A stretch of DNA of 64,000 bases from an uncultured Flavobacteriales bacterium (GTDB lineage Bacteria; Bacteroidota; Bacteroidia; Flavobacteriales; JBLHRE01): the NCBI GenBank assembly GCA_937139155.1, contig CAKZPI010000021.1, positions 1-64,000 of the forward strand, read 5' to 3'. The stretch's first letter is position 1. Every line of letters starts with the position of its first letter. The notes beneath the pieces are model-generated. The model saw only the letters and a list, made by a program, of their open reading frames with translations, had not been told where the DNA came from and did no database searches. A program made the position numbers and the translations under genes. Of this stretch, positions 29,127 through 35,838 are shown piece by piece.

Positions 29127-29582
29127 ATGGCAAACTATCAGGAATTTACAAAACCTTCAAAGGAGGATAGGCGAGTTGCCTTAGAATCATACGATGCTTT
29201 AGCTGCGGTTATAGAAAAGCTTAAAGAGGAGAATCCTGAAATTGAGATTGAGGAGACTGAAGAGCGTATTAAAATTCCAATTTCTGCATTAAAACTGCTT
29301 TCCAAAATTTTAAAGGTAATGAGTGAAGGCAGGCCTTTTTCCCTTGTGCCCTTATCGGCAGAGTTCACAACTCAAAAAGCGGCTGAATTTCTAGGATGCT
29401 CCAGACCTCATGTGGTTAAATTGCTAGAAGAAGGTCAGATTTCTTATACAAAGGTAGGAAGGCATAGACGAATTCTTTTTGAGGACTTAGCTGCCTATCA
29501 TAAGTCGATGAAACAAGTCCAGCGCACAGCAATGGAAGATATGATGAAAAAGGATGAAGAATTAGGACTTTATGATTCATAG
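29127..29582 (+). CDS. Excisionase-type helix-turn-helix antitoxin
   Basis: 151 residues. The C-terminal half contains a MerR/excisionase-like DNA-binding domain (TTQKAAEFLGCSRPHVVKLL, then KVGRHRRILFEDLAAY). The N-terminal half is helical and acidic and is probably the toxin-neutralising part. It overlaps the PIN gene by 11 bp, the expected antitoxin-first layout, and likely represses its own promoter at about 29103. Confidence 0.85.
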   Translation: MANYQEFTKPSKEDRRVALESYDALAAVIEKLKEENPEIEIEETEERIKIPISALKLLSKILKVMSEGRPFSLVPLSAEFTTQKAAEFLGCSRPHVVKLLEEGQISYTKVGRHRRILFEDLAAYHKSMKQVQRTAMEDMMKKDEELGLYDS

Positions 29583-30135
29583 TGTTCGGTTTACCTGTGT
29601 GCTGGACACAAATGTTATTTATCCTATAGAAATTCGGGATTTGATTCTTTGGTTTGCTCATTTTGACCTGTTCACTCCAAAATGGACTGAGGAGATTTTT
29701 TCTGAGCTCGAAAGAGTAATGAGAGATAAGGGGGTTACAGAAAAAGACATCAAAAAAAGACAAGCCATTATGAATAAAGCCTTTCCAGATGCTTTAGTTC
29801 TAAATTACCAAGGCCTGATTTCTAGCCTAAACCTTCCCGACCCAAATGACCGCCATGTTCTTGCTGCTGCAATAAAAACCAATGCAAATTTGATCATTAC
29901 TAGCAACCTGAGGGATTTTCCAGATGCAGTTTTAAGTAAATATGGCCTAGCCGCAAAATGTCCAGATGATTTTCTTGCAGATATCATTGACCTAAATCCA
30001 GCACAGGCGGTAAAGGCATTCAGAGCCTTAGTACTTAACAGAAGAAACCCTGACCTGGACGAATATCAAGTTTTGGATCGATTGAGAAAGATAGGATTAA
30101 GAATGACCGCTGATTTCCTGCATTCGCAGATTTAA
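29572..30135 (+). CDS. PIN-domain toxin (PIN_3 type ribonuclease)
   Basis: 187 residues. PIN acidic residues are visible: CVLDTNVIYP (first Asp), the central Glu in EEIFSELERV, LPDPNDRHVLAAA (third Asp region) and ITSNLRDFPD. Longer than VapC; it fits the PIN_3 group paired with excisionase-like antitoxins. Predicted endoribonuclease. It lies at the left margin of the accessory region. Confidence 0.85.
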   Translation: MIHSVRFTCVLDTNVIYPIEIRDLILWFAHFDLFTPKWTEEIFSELERVMRDKGVTEKDIKKRQAIMNKAFPDALVLNYQGLISSLNLPDPNDRHVLAAAIKTNANLIITSNLRDFPDAVLSKYGLAAKCPDDFLADIIDLNPAQAVKAFRALVLNRRNPDLDEYQVLDRLRKIGLRMTADFLHSQI

Positions 30136-30170
30136 GTTGTTTGCATTGCCAAGAAATTGGGCTTTTTTTG

Positions 30171-30278
30171 CTTCGACGCGGTCTGGACCTCGGCTGAGCA
30201 GAGGCAAGCTAAGCCTCGAACTCGCGACCCTCTCGGCTGAGCCGAGATAGGTATTCTAACCAACTGAACTACCGGACC
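30171..30278 (-). pseudogene. tRNA-Asp-like relic with replaced arms
   Basis: Read on the minus strand, the acceptor 5' strand, D-arm and variable/T-loop words match Bacteroidota tRNA-Asp (ACCGGACC at 30271-30278 and CTCGAACTCGCGACCC at 30215-30230 on the plus strand; 3' end GCGGTCTGGA at 30178-30187). The anticodon arm is replaced by a perfect hairpin, TCTCGGC-TGA-GCCGAGA (30231-30247), and the T-stem 3' half by a second CTCGGCTGAG (30189-30198). It cannot fold as a normal tRNA. Confidence 0.6.
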
Positions 30279-30320
30279 AAAATGTCAAAGCTATTAGAGA
30301 AGCCAACTCCGATTTTTATC

Positions 30321-30357
30321 GAGACTCGAACTCGCAACCTCCTCGGCTGAGCCTAGG
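30321..30357 (-). pseudogene. Second tRNA-like fragment (T-arm plus altered anticodon arm)
   Basis: GAGACTCGAACTCGC (30321-30335) is the T-arm of a tRNA-Asp-like gene read on the minus strand. It is followed by CTCGGCTGAG (30342-30351) in the anticodon-arm position, the same ten bases found twice in the neighbouring relic. The acceptor and D-arm are missing. Confidence 0.5.
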
Positions 30358-30374
30358 ACCAAAGTTTTGTGCAT

Positions 30375-30411
30375 AAAAAAAGCTCTAAGGCAACACCTCA
30401 GAGCTTTTTTT
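30375..30411. terminator. Bidirectional terminator
   Basis: Perfect 12-bp stem AAAAAAAGCTCT (30375-30386) with AGAGCTTTTTTT (30400-30411), usable on either strand. It lies directly 3' of a tRNA-Asp 3'-end fragment (30412-30434) and was probably its native terminator. Confidence 0.85.
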
Positions 30412-30437
30412 CTTCGTCGCGGTCTGGACGAGACCTC
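30412..30437 (-). pseudogene. tRNA-Asp 3'-end fragment
   Basis: CTTCGTCGCGGTCTGGAC (30412-30429) repeats 30171-30188 with one mismatch and continues as GAGAC, the normal tRNA-Asp acceptor/T-stem end. Isolated tRNA 3' ends of this kind are typical of attachment-site scars. Confidence 0.5.
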
Positions 30438-30545
30438 TTTTTAGTGAGATAAAATACTGGTTTTCAGATTGTTGTAAACTCATAAAAAATTGCTGTGTCT
30501 AATTTGTGCCCTGGAAGTTCGATTTGGGCAAAATTTTTTTGGGAT

Positions 30546-30725
30546 TCAAACTTTGTACTTTTCCCGGAGGTTTACCAGAACATCATCATCCCAGTTGCGG
30601 TCAAGCTTTGATTTATCAAGCTCTTGAAGCTCTTGGTCTATCATCTTTGAAAGACGATAGGTCAAATCCTGCTTTTGTATGAACTTCCTTCTTAGGCGTG
30701 ATCGCCTAATTCTATTTGCTGCCAT
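30546..30725 (-). CDS. Small basic protein next to the repressor
   Basis: 59 residues from the ATG at 30725 (MAANRIRRSRLRRKF); an upstream in-frame start at 30743 adds six residues. Very Arg/Lys-rich first half, acidic second half. It overlaps the end of the repressor gene. It could be a nucleic-acid-binding accessory of the repressor; no family recognised. Confidence 0.55.
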   Translation of the reverse strand: MAANRIRRSRLRRKFIQKQDLTYRLSKMIDQELQELDKSKLDRNWDDDVLVNLREKYKV

Positions 30726-31143
30726 CCGTTTCCTGATCCTCATCTTCCATGTTTTTTAATTCTTCGAATGCAGCGTCTAGGGCGTTCCGGAACCTTGGGT
30801 TCTTAATTTGATCTTTCTTAGAGGTTGGAACCTCTATTACAAACCTTATGGTGTCATTGTTTTTTTGGTCATCCTTACGTCCTAAACCTGGTGGGGTCTT
30901 TCCGCTCCTATAATAGATTTCGTCAACCAGGGCATCAATGCTGTCAAACCCAAATAGCCGGGCCGCGGAAACCAGCTCATCCAGGGTAAAGGTTTGCCGA
31001 CCTTTTTGGTTGAAACTATAAATCGCGTGCTTGGATAAATTCCAAGATTCTGCTAAGGCTTCCCGGGTATAGCCACGATCAATTAGCATCTCTACAAGTA
31101 TGTGTCCGTGTGTCTTTTTTTCCATGGTGAAATTTACCGCCAA
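30712..31143 (-). CDS. XRE/CI-like repressor
   Basis: 143 residues (or 137 from ATG at 31125). N-terminal helix-turn-helix: GYTREALAESWNLSKHAIYSF, then TLDELVSAARLFGFDSID. The charged C-terminus has no peptidase signature, so induction would not be by LexA-type self-cleavage. It is divergent from the early operon; the intervening AT-rich 150 bp contain a promoter and a 17-bp operator-like sequence. Likely lysogeny repressor of the element. Confidence 0.7.
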   Translation of the reverse strand: MAVNFTMEKKTHGHILVEMLIDRGYTREALAESWNLSKHAIYSFNQKGRQTFTLDELVSAARLFGFDSIDALVDEIYYRSGKTPPGLGRKDDQKNNDTIRFVIEVPTSKKDQIKNPRFRNALDAAFEELKNMEDEDQETDGSK

Positions 31144-31197
31144 TACTTTTTCATTGGAAGGGAATCAGTAGGTTAATTACATAGTTAGTTATTGAAA

Positions 31198-31231
31198 TTA
31201 CCTAATTAATTATGTTTTTTTCATACGTTTG
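31198..31231 (+). promoter_or_regulatory. Early promoter with operator-like 17-mer
   Basis: -7 element TACGTTTG at 31224-31231. The sequence TTACCTAATTAATTATG at 31198-31214 covers the -33 position and recurs, inverted and exact, at 41595-41611. A related TAATTAC/ACATAGTT block lies at 31174-31186. Repressor binding here would block early transcription; inferred from position. Confidence 0.6.
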
Positions 31232-31294
31232 TACTATTATTGCCATGTATTTATACTATTTGCATACTATTTTAATACCAAAAACAGTACCACA

Positions 31295-31528
31295 ATGAGC
31301 AACGTGATTGACCGCAAGTTTATCCTGGACAACCTTACCGATGAGATTCGCGAGAAAGCCATGATGAAATTTGACATCTCTAAAAACACCTTCTATCGGA
31401 AAATTCGCCTTGAAACATTTGACCTAGATGTTGTCGAATACATTCTTGATGAAATCGACAAAAAACTCAAACTCCGCGAGGAAAGAGCTGCACGAATTCA
31501 ACAAAGAATCGAACAGTTAAAGGCTTAA
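31295..31528 (+). CDS. Small helix-turn-helix protein (Cro-like position)
   Basis: 77 residues from the ATG at 31295; the longer frame from 31229 would begin inside the promoter. FDISKNTFYRKIRLETFDLD looks like a small helix-turn-helix and the C-terminus is a charged helix (LREERAARIQQRIEQL). First gene of the early operon, divergent from the repressor, so Cro-like or an early activator by position. Confidence 0.6.
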   Translation: MSNVIDRKFILDNLTDEIREKAMMKFDISKNTFYRKIRLETFDLDVVEYILDEIDKKLKLREERAARIQQRIEQLKA

Positions 31529-31530
31529 TT

Positions 31531-31743
31531 ATGGAGTTTTCAGATTCAGAACTAAGAACAATGGGGAACGCCATTATTTCCCATAAAAAAAACCTGGAAC
31601 TCCAATGCTTGATGATTGATGAAATGGATTTGCCTCCTGATTCAAAATCCATACTTCAGGCTTTTACAAAACAGGAATTAACTAAGTGCAATGGGTTGAT
31701 AATGAAACTCAGTTCTAAGGTGCTTCTTCGCTTAACCGATTAA
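31531..31743 (+). CDS. Early-operon small protein, unknown
   Basis: 70 residues, mostly helical, soluble, 2 bp after the previous stop. Two Cys (LQCLMID, TKCNGL), no recognised family. Confidence 0.55.
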   Translation: MEFSDSELRTMGNAIISHKKNLELQCLMIDEMDLPPDSKSILQAFTKQELTKCNGLIMKLSSKVLLRLTD

Positions 31744-31753
31744 CCTTTACCGT

Positions 31754-31942
31754 ATGAATACCAATGAGCTTGTAGATCTAGTCTTCAAAATGAGGCAAGG
31801 TCAAATTCAAATTAAACTTGGCCATGGAACCCTTCAAACAATTCACCAAACCAAACGCTACGAAGAAAAAGTTGACAATTATTTAAGGAAAGCAAAGCAG
31901 GTAAACGAAACATTGCAGAACAGTCAAACAAAACTGTTATAA
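31754..31942 (+). CDS. Early-operon small protein, unknown
   Basis: 62 residues, helical, Lys/Gln-rich (YLRKAKQVNETLQ). It is 10 bp after the previous gene and 1 bp before the primase-helicase gene, so clearly co-transcribed. Possibly a replication accessory. Confidence 0.5.
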   Translation: MNTNELVDLVFKMRQGQIQIKLGHGTLQTIHQTKRYEEKVDNYLRKAKQVNETLQNSQTKLL

Positions 31943-31943
31943 T

Positions 31944-34934
31944 ATGTACATAGATCCTATCATTGCTAAATCCATTAAGGATGCGGCTGACATTGAAAAG
32001 GTTGTTAGAGGTTTTGTGGACTTAAAGCAAAAAGGATCTTCTCTTGTCGGAGATTGTCCAACCTGTGGCTCCAAAAACAAGCTATCAGTATCAACTGAAA
32101 AGAACATTGCAAACTGCTTTAAGTGCTTTGATAAAGCGCTTGGACCGATTGACTTCTTAACCGTAATAAAGGGAATGTCATTCCCCGAAGCATTGCAGTA
32201 TTTAGCAGACCTTTATCACATCCCAATTGAACAACACCCTGAACCACCAAGAGGTCCTAAACAAACTCGAAAAAAGAAAGCTTCTTTCCGCGACCAGCAG
32301 CTTAAAGAAAGTGGTATTGATCTTCATGGAGACAAAGTCAAAGTACCTACACCAGATGGGCATATTGAAAAGCACGTTTTTGAATCAGGAACAGTAAATG
32401 AGCGCTTTGACAAGGTTAAAGGAGACGACCTAATCATTAATTATTTCGACCTGGAAGGGAAGCCGGTCAAGTTTTTTCCTAAAAACAAAAAAGGAACCCT
32501 TACCAATACGGCTAAGGACTATTATCGCATTCGATATGCTTCCCCTGAGTCTCATCCCAATAGACAAGGCAAACCCACCAAATACCGTTCTCCCTACGGC
32601 AGCTCACCAAGGGTCTTTATTCCGGAAATAATTCGAAGGAAGTACGAACTAGGCTCCCATGTTAAAACCCTTTTTGTTACCGAAGGAGAGAAAAAAGCAT
32701 GGAAAGCCTCCGTTGAAGGAATCTTAACCATTGGACTTTCGGGTATTCATAATCTTGCTAATAATGGGGAGTTCCCGAAAGAACTTGAGTTGATCATTCT
32801 CAAATGCAATGTTGAAAAAGTGGTATTCCTGGTTGATAACGACTGCTTCGATTTGGGAAAAGACCTTGTGGCTAAAACTGATTACCGGCCAAGGTCATTC
32901 TCTAAGGCAGTTGAGAACTTCAAAGATTACTTTCGTTCACTTTCTGGCCGAAGCATTTTTCTAGAAATCTTTTTCGCACACATCAATACAGATCTTCAGG
33001 ACAAGGGGATTGATGATTTACTGGTTGGTCAAGCGGCCGGCAAGGCACCTGACATTATTAAGAAACTGAACGAGCAGCTTGAACTCCCGATGTTTAAAGG
33101 TGATTTCATTTCTGGACATAAAATCACTCAATGGAGCAGCTATAAGGTTCGATCACTTTGGGGGCTTTCCTCAAAGGAAGAGTTTTACAACAAACACAAG
33201 TCGAAATTAAAAGATGTTCCAGAGTGGACCTTCCGCGGCAACCGCTATCGTGTCGAAGATCATGAAGTTGTTCTAGCAGAACCGTTAACTACCTCAGAAC
33301 ATTTTTGGACCGTTACCAAGGTTAAAGGGGATAACTTAAGATACAGCTTTAGATATACCGGTCTGCTTGAGTTCCTTCGAAATAGAGGGTTTTGGAGATT
33401 GTCTCTTGATCAGAACACCGGAGAATTCCTATTTGTGCGAGAGCAAGATCGGATTCTTGAAGAAGTTCGTCATGATCAAATTCGAGACTTTGTTGTTGAT
33501 TTTTGTGAATCCGTTGGTTATGACGAAGTACGAGAAATGCTTTATAGGGGTGGCAGAAAGTTTATTGGTCCTGAGTCTCTATCGCATTTAAAATACCTTA
33601 CCCTTAATGTAGTCCAAAATACCGATGGACTACAGTATATGATCTTCAGAAACCAAAGCATCCAAGTTACCAAAGATCGATGTGAGCCAATTGACCCCAA
33701 ATCTATTGATGGCCACATATGGAAAAAACAAATCAAACAGTTTGACCTAAACCTCACGCCGCCCCTCTTTGATGTTGCACAAGTTGATAAGTCAACCTTA
33801 AATGGTCAAGCTGGAGACGCTAAAAGGTATTTCCTGATTCAATGGGAACAAGCCGGTTACAAATGCGATTTCGCCCAGTTTCTCATGAACACCTCTAACT
33901 TTTTCCATGACATTGACCGAAATGTAGAGAACCTGAATTACGAACACAGAGTTTACTGCCACACACATTTTTTGTCCAAAATCACCGCACTTGGATACTT
34001 TCTTCACCGCTACAGAGACTCATCTGTTGAAAAAGCAGTTGTGGCAATGGATGCCAAACAAGGAGAAATTGGTGATTCAAACGGAAGATCCGGAAAGAGC
34101 TTGTTTGGTGAGGCTTTAAGCCAATTACTGAACACCGTTTACATCAATGGAAAAAAAGACAGACTTCATGAAGATCGATTCATATGGGAGGAAGTAAATG
34201 AACGGTCAGAGGCAATCTTTATTGATGATGTACGCTCCAACTTTGACTTTGAATTCTTCTTCCCGTCCATTACTGGTGTATTTCAAGTAGAAGGAAAAGG
34301 CGTGAAAAAGCGTAGCCTCGACCGACAGCAAACCCCGAAAATTTACATTACTACCAACCATACCATCAAAGGAGATGGCCCTTCTTTTACCGATCGACTT
34401 TTTATTCTTGGTTTCTCGGATTACTACAACGGGGAGTACAGTCCTGCAGATGACTTTAACGCTAGATTTTGGGACGATTGGGATGGTAAGCAATACAACT
34501 ACTTCTACAATCTTGCCATTTTCTCGCTCCAGGTTTATTTTAAATACGGGCTCGTTGAAGCGCCCCAAGAAAAGCTGATTTCACGGAAACTTCAAGCCGA
34601 CATTGGTGACTCATTTATAGACTGGGCGGATTCATTTTTCTCCGATCCATCAAACTTAAACACCAATCATGAGAAGCTGTTCATTTATAACGGAGAATCA
34701 CAAGAACCCTCTGGATTACCCTTTGATCAAACCAATTCAAGCAAAGCTTTCCTTCAAATGTTTCCCGACCAAAGAAAATATGTAAACGTTAGACGATTCA
34801 AGAAAAAGCTTAAAAAATGGGCAGAACTCAGAGGCTTAGAATTCAACCCACTTAACAAAGGCCAGGACATTAAAAGCAATGGTATAGAATATATTCATCT
34901 GGCCGGTAATTTAGTTATCGATGAAAACCATTGA
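31944..34934 (+). CDS. Primase-helicase (CHC2 zinc finger, Toprim, SF3-like ATPase)
   Basis: 996 residues. N-terminal CHC2-type zinc finger (CPTCGSKNKLS, then CFKC, about residues 32-56). Toprim-like region near 245-300 (LFVTEGEKKAW; VVFLVDNDCFD). C-terminal AAA/SF3-like (DUF5906-type) helicase with Walker A GDSNGRSGKSLFGEAL near residue 712, Walker B EAIFIDD, and a polar finger YITTNH. It should start and drive replication of the element, as in P4-like satellites and some phages. No separate polymerase gene is present, so host polymerase would be used. Confidence 0.85.
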   Translation: MYIDPIIAKSIKDAADIEKVVRGFVDLKQKGSSLVGDCPTCGSKNKLSVSTEKNIANCFKCFDKALGPIDFLTVIKGMSFPEALQYLADLYHIPIEQHPEPPRGPKQTRKKKASFRDQQLKESGIDLHGDKVKVPTPDGHIEKHVFESGTVNERFDKVKGDDLIINYFDLEGKPVKFFPKNKKGTLTNTAKDYYRIRYASPESHPNRQGKPTKYRSPYGSSPRVFIPEIIRRKYELGSHVKTLFVTEGEKKAWKASVEGILTIGLSGIHNLANNGEFPKELELIILKCNVEKVVFLVDNDCFDLGKDLVAKTDYRPRSFSKAVENFKDYFRSLSGRSIFLEIFFAHINTDLQDKGIDDLLVGQAAGKAPDIIKKLNEQLELPMFKGDFISGHKITQWSSYKVRSLWGLSSKEEFYNKHKSKLKDVPEWTFRGNRYRVEDHEVVLAEPLTTSEHFWTVTKVKGDNLRYSFRYTGLLEFLRNRGFWRLSLDQNTGEFLFVREQDRILEEVRHDQIRDFVVDFCESVGYDEVREMLYRGGRKFIGPESLSHLKYLTLNVVQNTDGLQYMIFRNQSIQVTKDRCEPIDPKSIDGHIWKKQIKQFDLNLTPPLFDVAQVDKSTLNGQAGDAKRYFLIQWEQAGYKCDFAQFLMNTSNFFHDIDRNVENLNYEHRVYCHTHFLSKITALGYFLHRYRDSSVEKAVVAMDAKQGEIGDSNGRSGKSLFGEALSQLLNTVYINGKKDRLHEDRFIWEEVNERSEAIFIDDVRSNFDFEFFFPSITGVFQVEGKGVKKRSLDRQQTPKIYITTNHTIKGDGPSFTDRLFILGFSDYYNGEYSPADDFNARFWDDWDGKQYNYFYNLAIFSLQVYFKYGLVEAPQEKLISRKLQADIGDSFIDWADSFFSDPSNLNTNHEKLFIYNGESQEPSGLPFDQTNSSKAFLQMFPDQRKYVNVRRFKKKLKKWAELRGLEFNPLNKGQDIKSNGIEYIHLAGNLVIDENH

Positions 34935-35139
34935 AGAATTTTCAAAGCAAGCCGTATTTAATTTACCCTTAATGCCTGCGGAGATTTCTAAGGGTCTTTG
35001 GGCCTATCAAACACCTAAGCGCTTACTAAAATTCGGCATGTGTTTTTGCCACAACTGCGGTGTTCTTTCTAGCGTTGATGACGGGACTTGCCTTAATTGT
35101 GAAGAAGTGATTCAAGTGTTCAAAAAGGAAAACACCTAA
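34921..35139 (+). CDS. Small zinc-ribbon protein
   Basis: 72 residues, overlapping the primase-helicase by 14 bp. Two CxxC pairs (CFCHNCG and CLNCEE) make a zinc ribbon. Last gene of the early operon. The 230 bp that follow are non-coding and include a hairpin (35301-35350). Confidence 0.6.
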   Translation: MKTIEEFSKQAVFNLPLMPAEISKGLWAYQTPKRLLKFGMCFCHNCGVLSSVDDGTCLNCEEVIQVFKKENT

Positions 35140-35300
35140 ACCGATAATAAAACGAATAACATTAATAATGGAAAACGAGAAAGAAAAATCGACTTAAACG
35201 AGAAAGCCAAGCCCAAAATGGGGCATAACGGTTTGGTTAACAACTGACCGAACCGAAAGACCGAACGAAGGATGAACTATTCAAATTAAATATAAACCTC

Positions 35301-35350
35301 GCTACGAAGCACTGGTGGCCCGTTGTTAGCTGTTGTAGTGCGGTCGTTGC
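35301..35350. repeat. attC-like hairpin before a small cassette ORF
   Basis: GCTACGAAGCACT (35301-35313) pairs with AGTGCGGTCGTTGC (35337-35350) around a loop containing GGCCCGTTGTTAGCTG. The GTTAGC word and upstream GGCATAACGG (35222-35231) recall integron-type recombination sites but do not strictly fit the attC consensus. The ORF begins 16 bp downstream. Confidence 0.35.
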
Positions 35351-35366
35351 GGCAAATCAAGTCAAA

Positions 35367-35615
35367 ATGTACAATGTATTAGAAGCAAGAATTGAATGGG
35401 AAGGTGGAAGAATCAGCAGGATTACGGTATTAGTTGAATTTTCAATGGGCGATATTCGAGCGATTACGGCCACCAATCAACCAAGAGCGGGATATATGAC
35501 AATTATTCCGAACGCCACACCAACCGATACTCTACTTCAAGAAGTGGCTGGATATGGGATGGAAACTGATCCAAGCAAATTCTTTCCGAAAAGTAAACAT
35601 CTGGAGCGTGCGTGA
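35367..35615 (+). CDS. Small cassette-like protein, unknown
   Basis: 82 residues, beta-rich with an amphipathic C-terminus, no signal peptide, no recognised family. It stands alone between non-coding stretches of about 230 bp and 220 bp, the usual layout of a gene cassette. The downstream gap 35616-35838 shows no other gene. Confidence 0.45.
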   Translation: MYNVLEARIEWEGGRISRITVLVEFSMGDIRAITATNQPRAGYMTIIPNATPTDTLLQEVAGYGMETDPSKFFPKSKHLERA

Positions 35616-35838
35616 TTCATTCGGCACAACAACATAATCACCTGTTGAAATCATGCTATATTAATACTATTCTGATACAAACACGCAACACCTCCTTGTA
35701 TTGTCTCGTTATTTTACTGATATTGGCCACGTTACTAACATAAAGGCTCTACTTTATCCGCTATTTAAAAAACGCCTTTGACTACGTTTTAGTTTTTATA
35801 TTTCTGGGCGAGGTGGGGTTTTTAAAAACCATTTTACC

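Noticed and set aside
30171..30278. Functional tRNA-Asp
   Set aside because: D-arm and acceptor are present but the anticodon and T-stem are replaced, so it cannot fold or decode.
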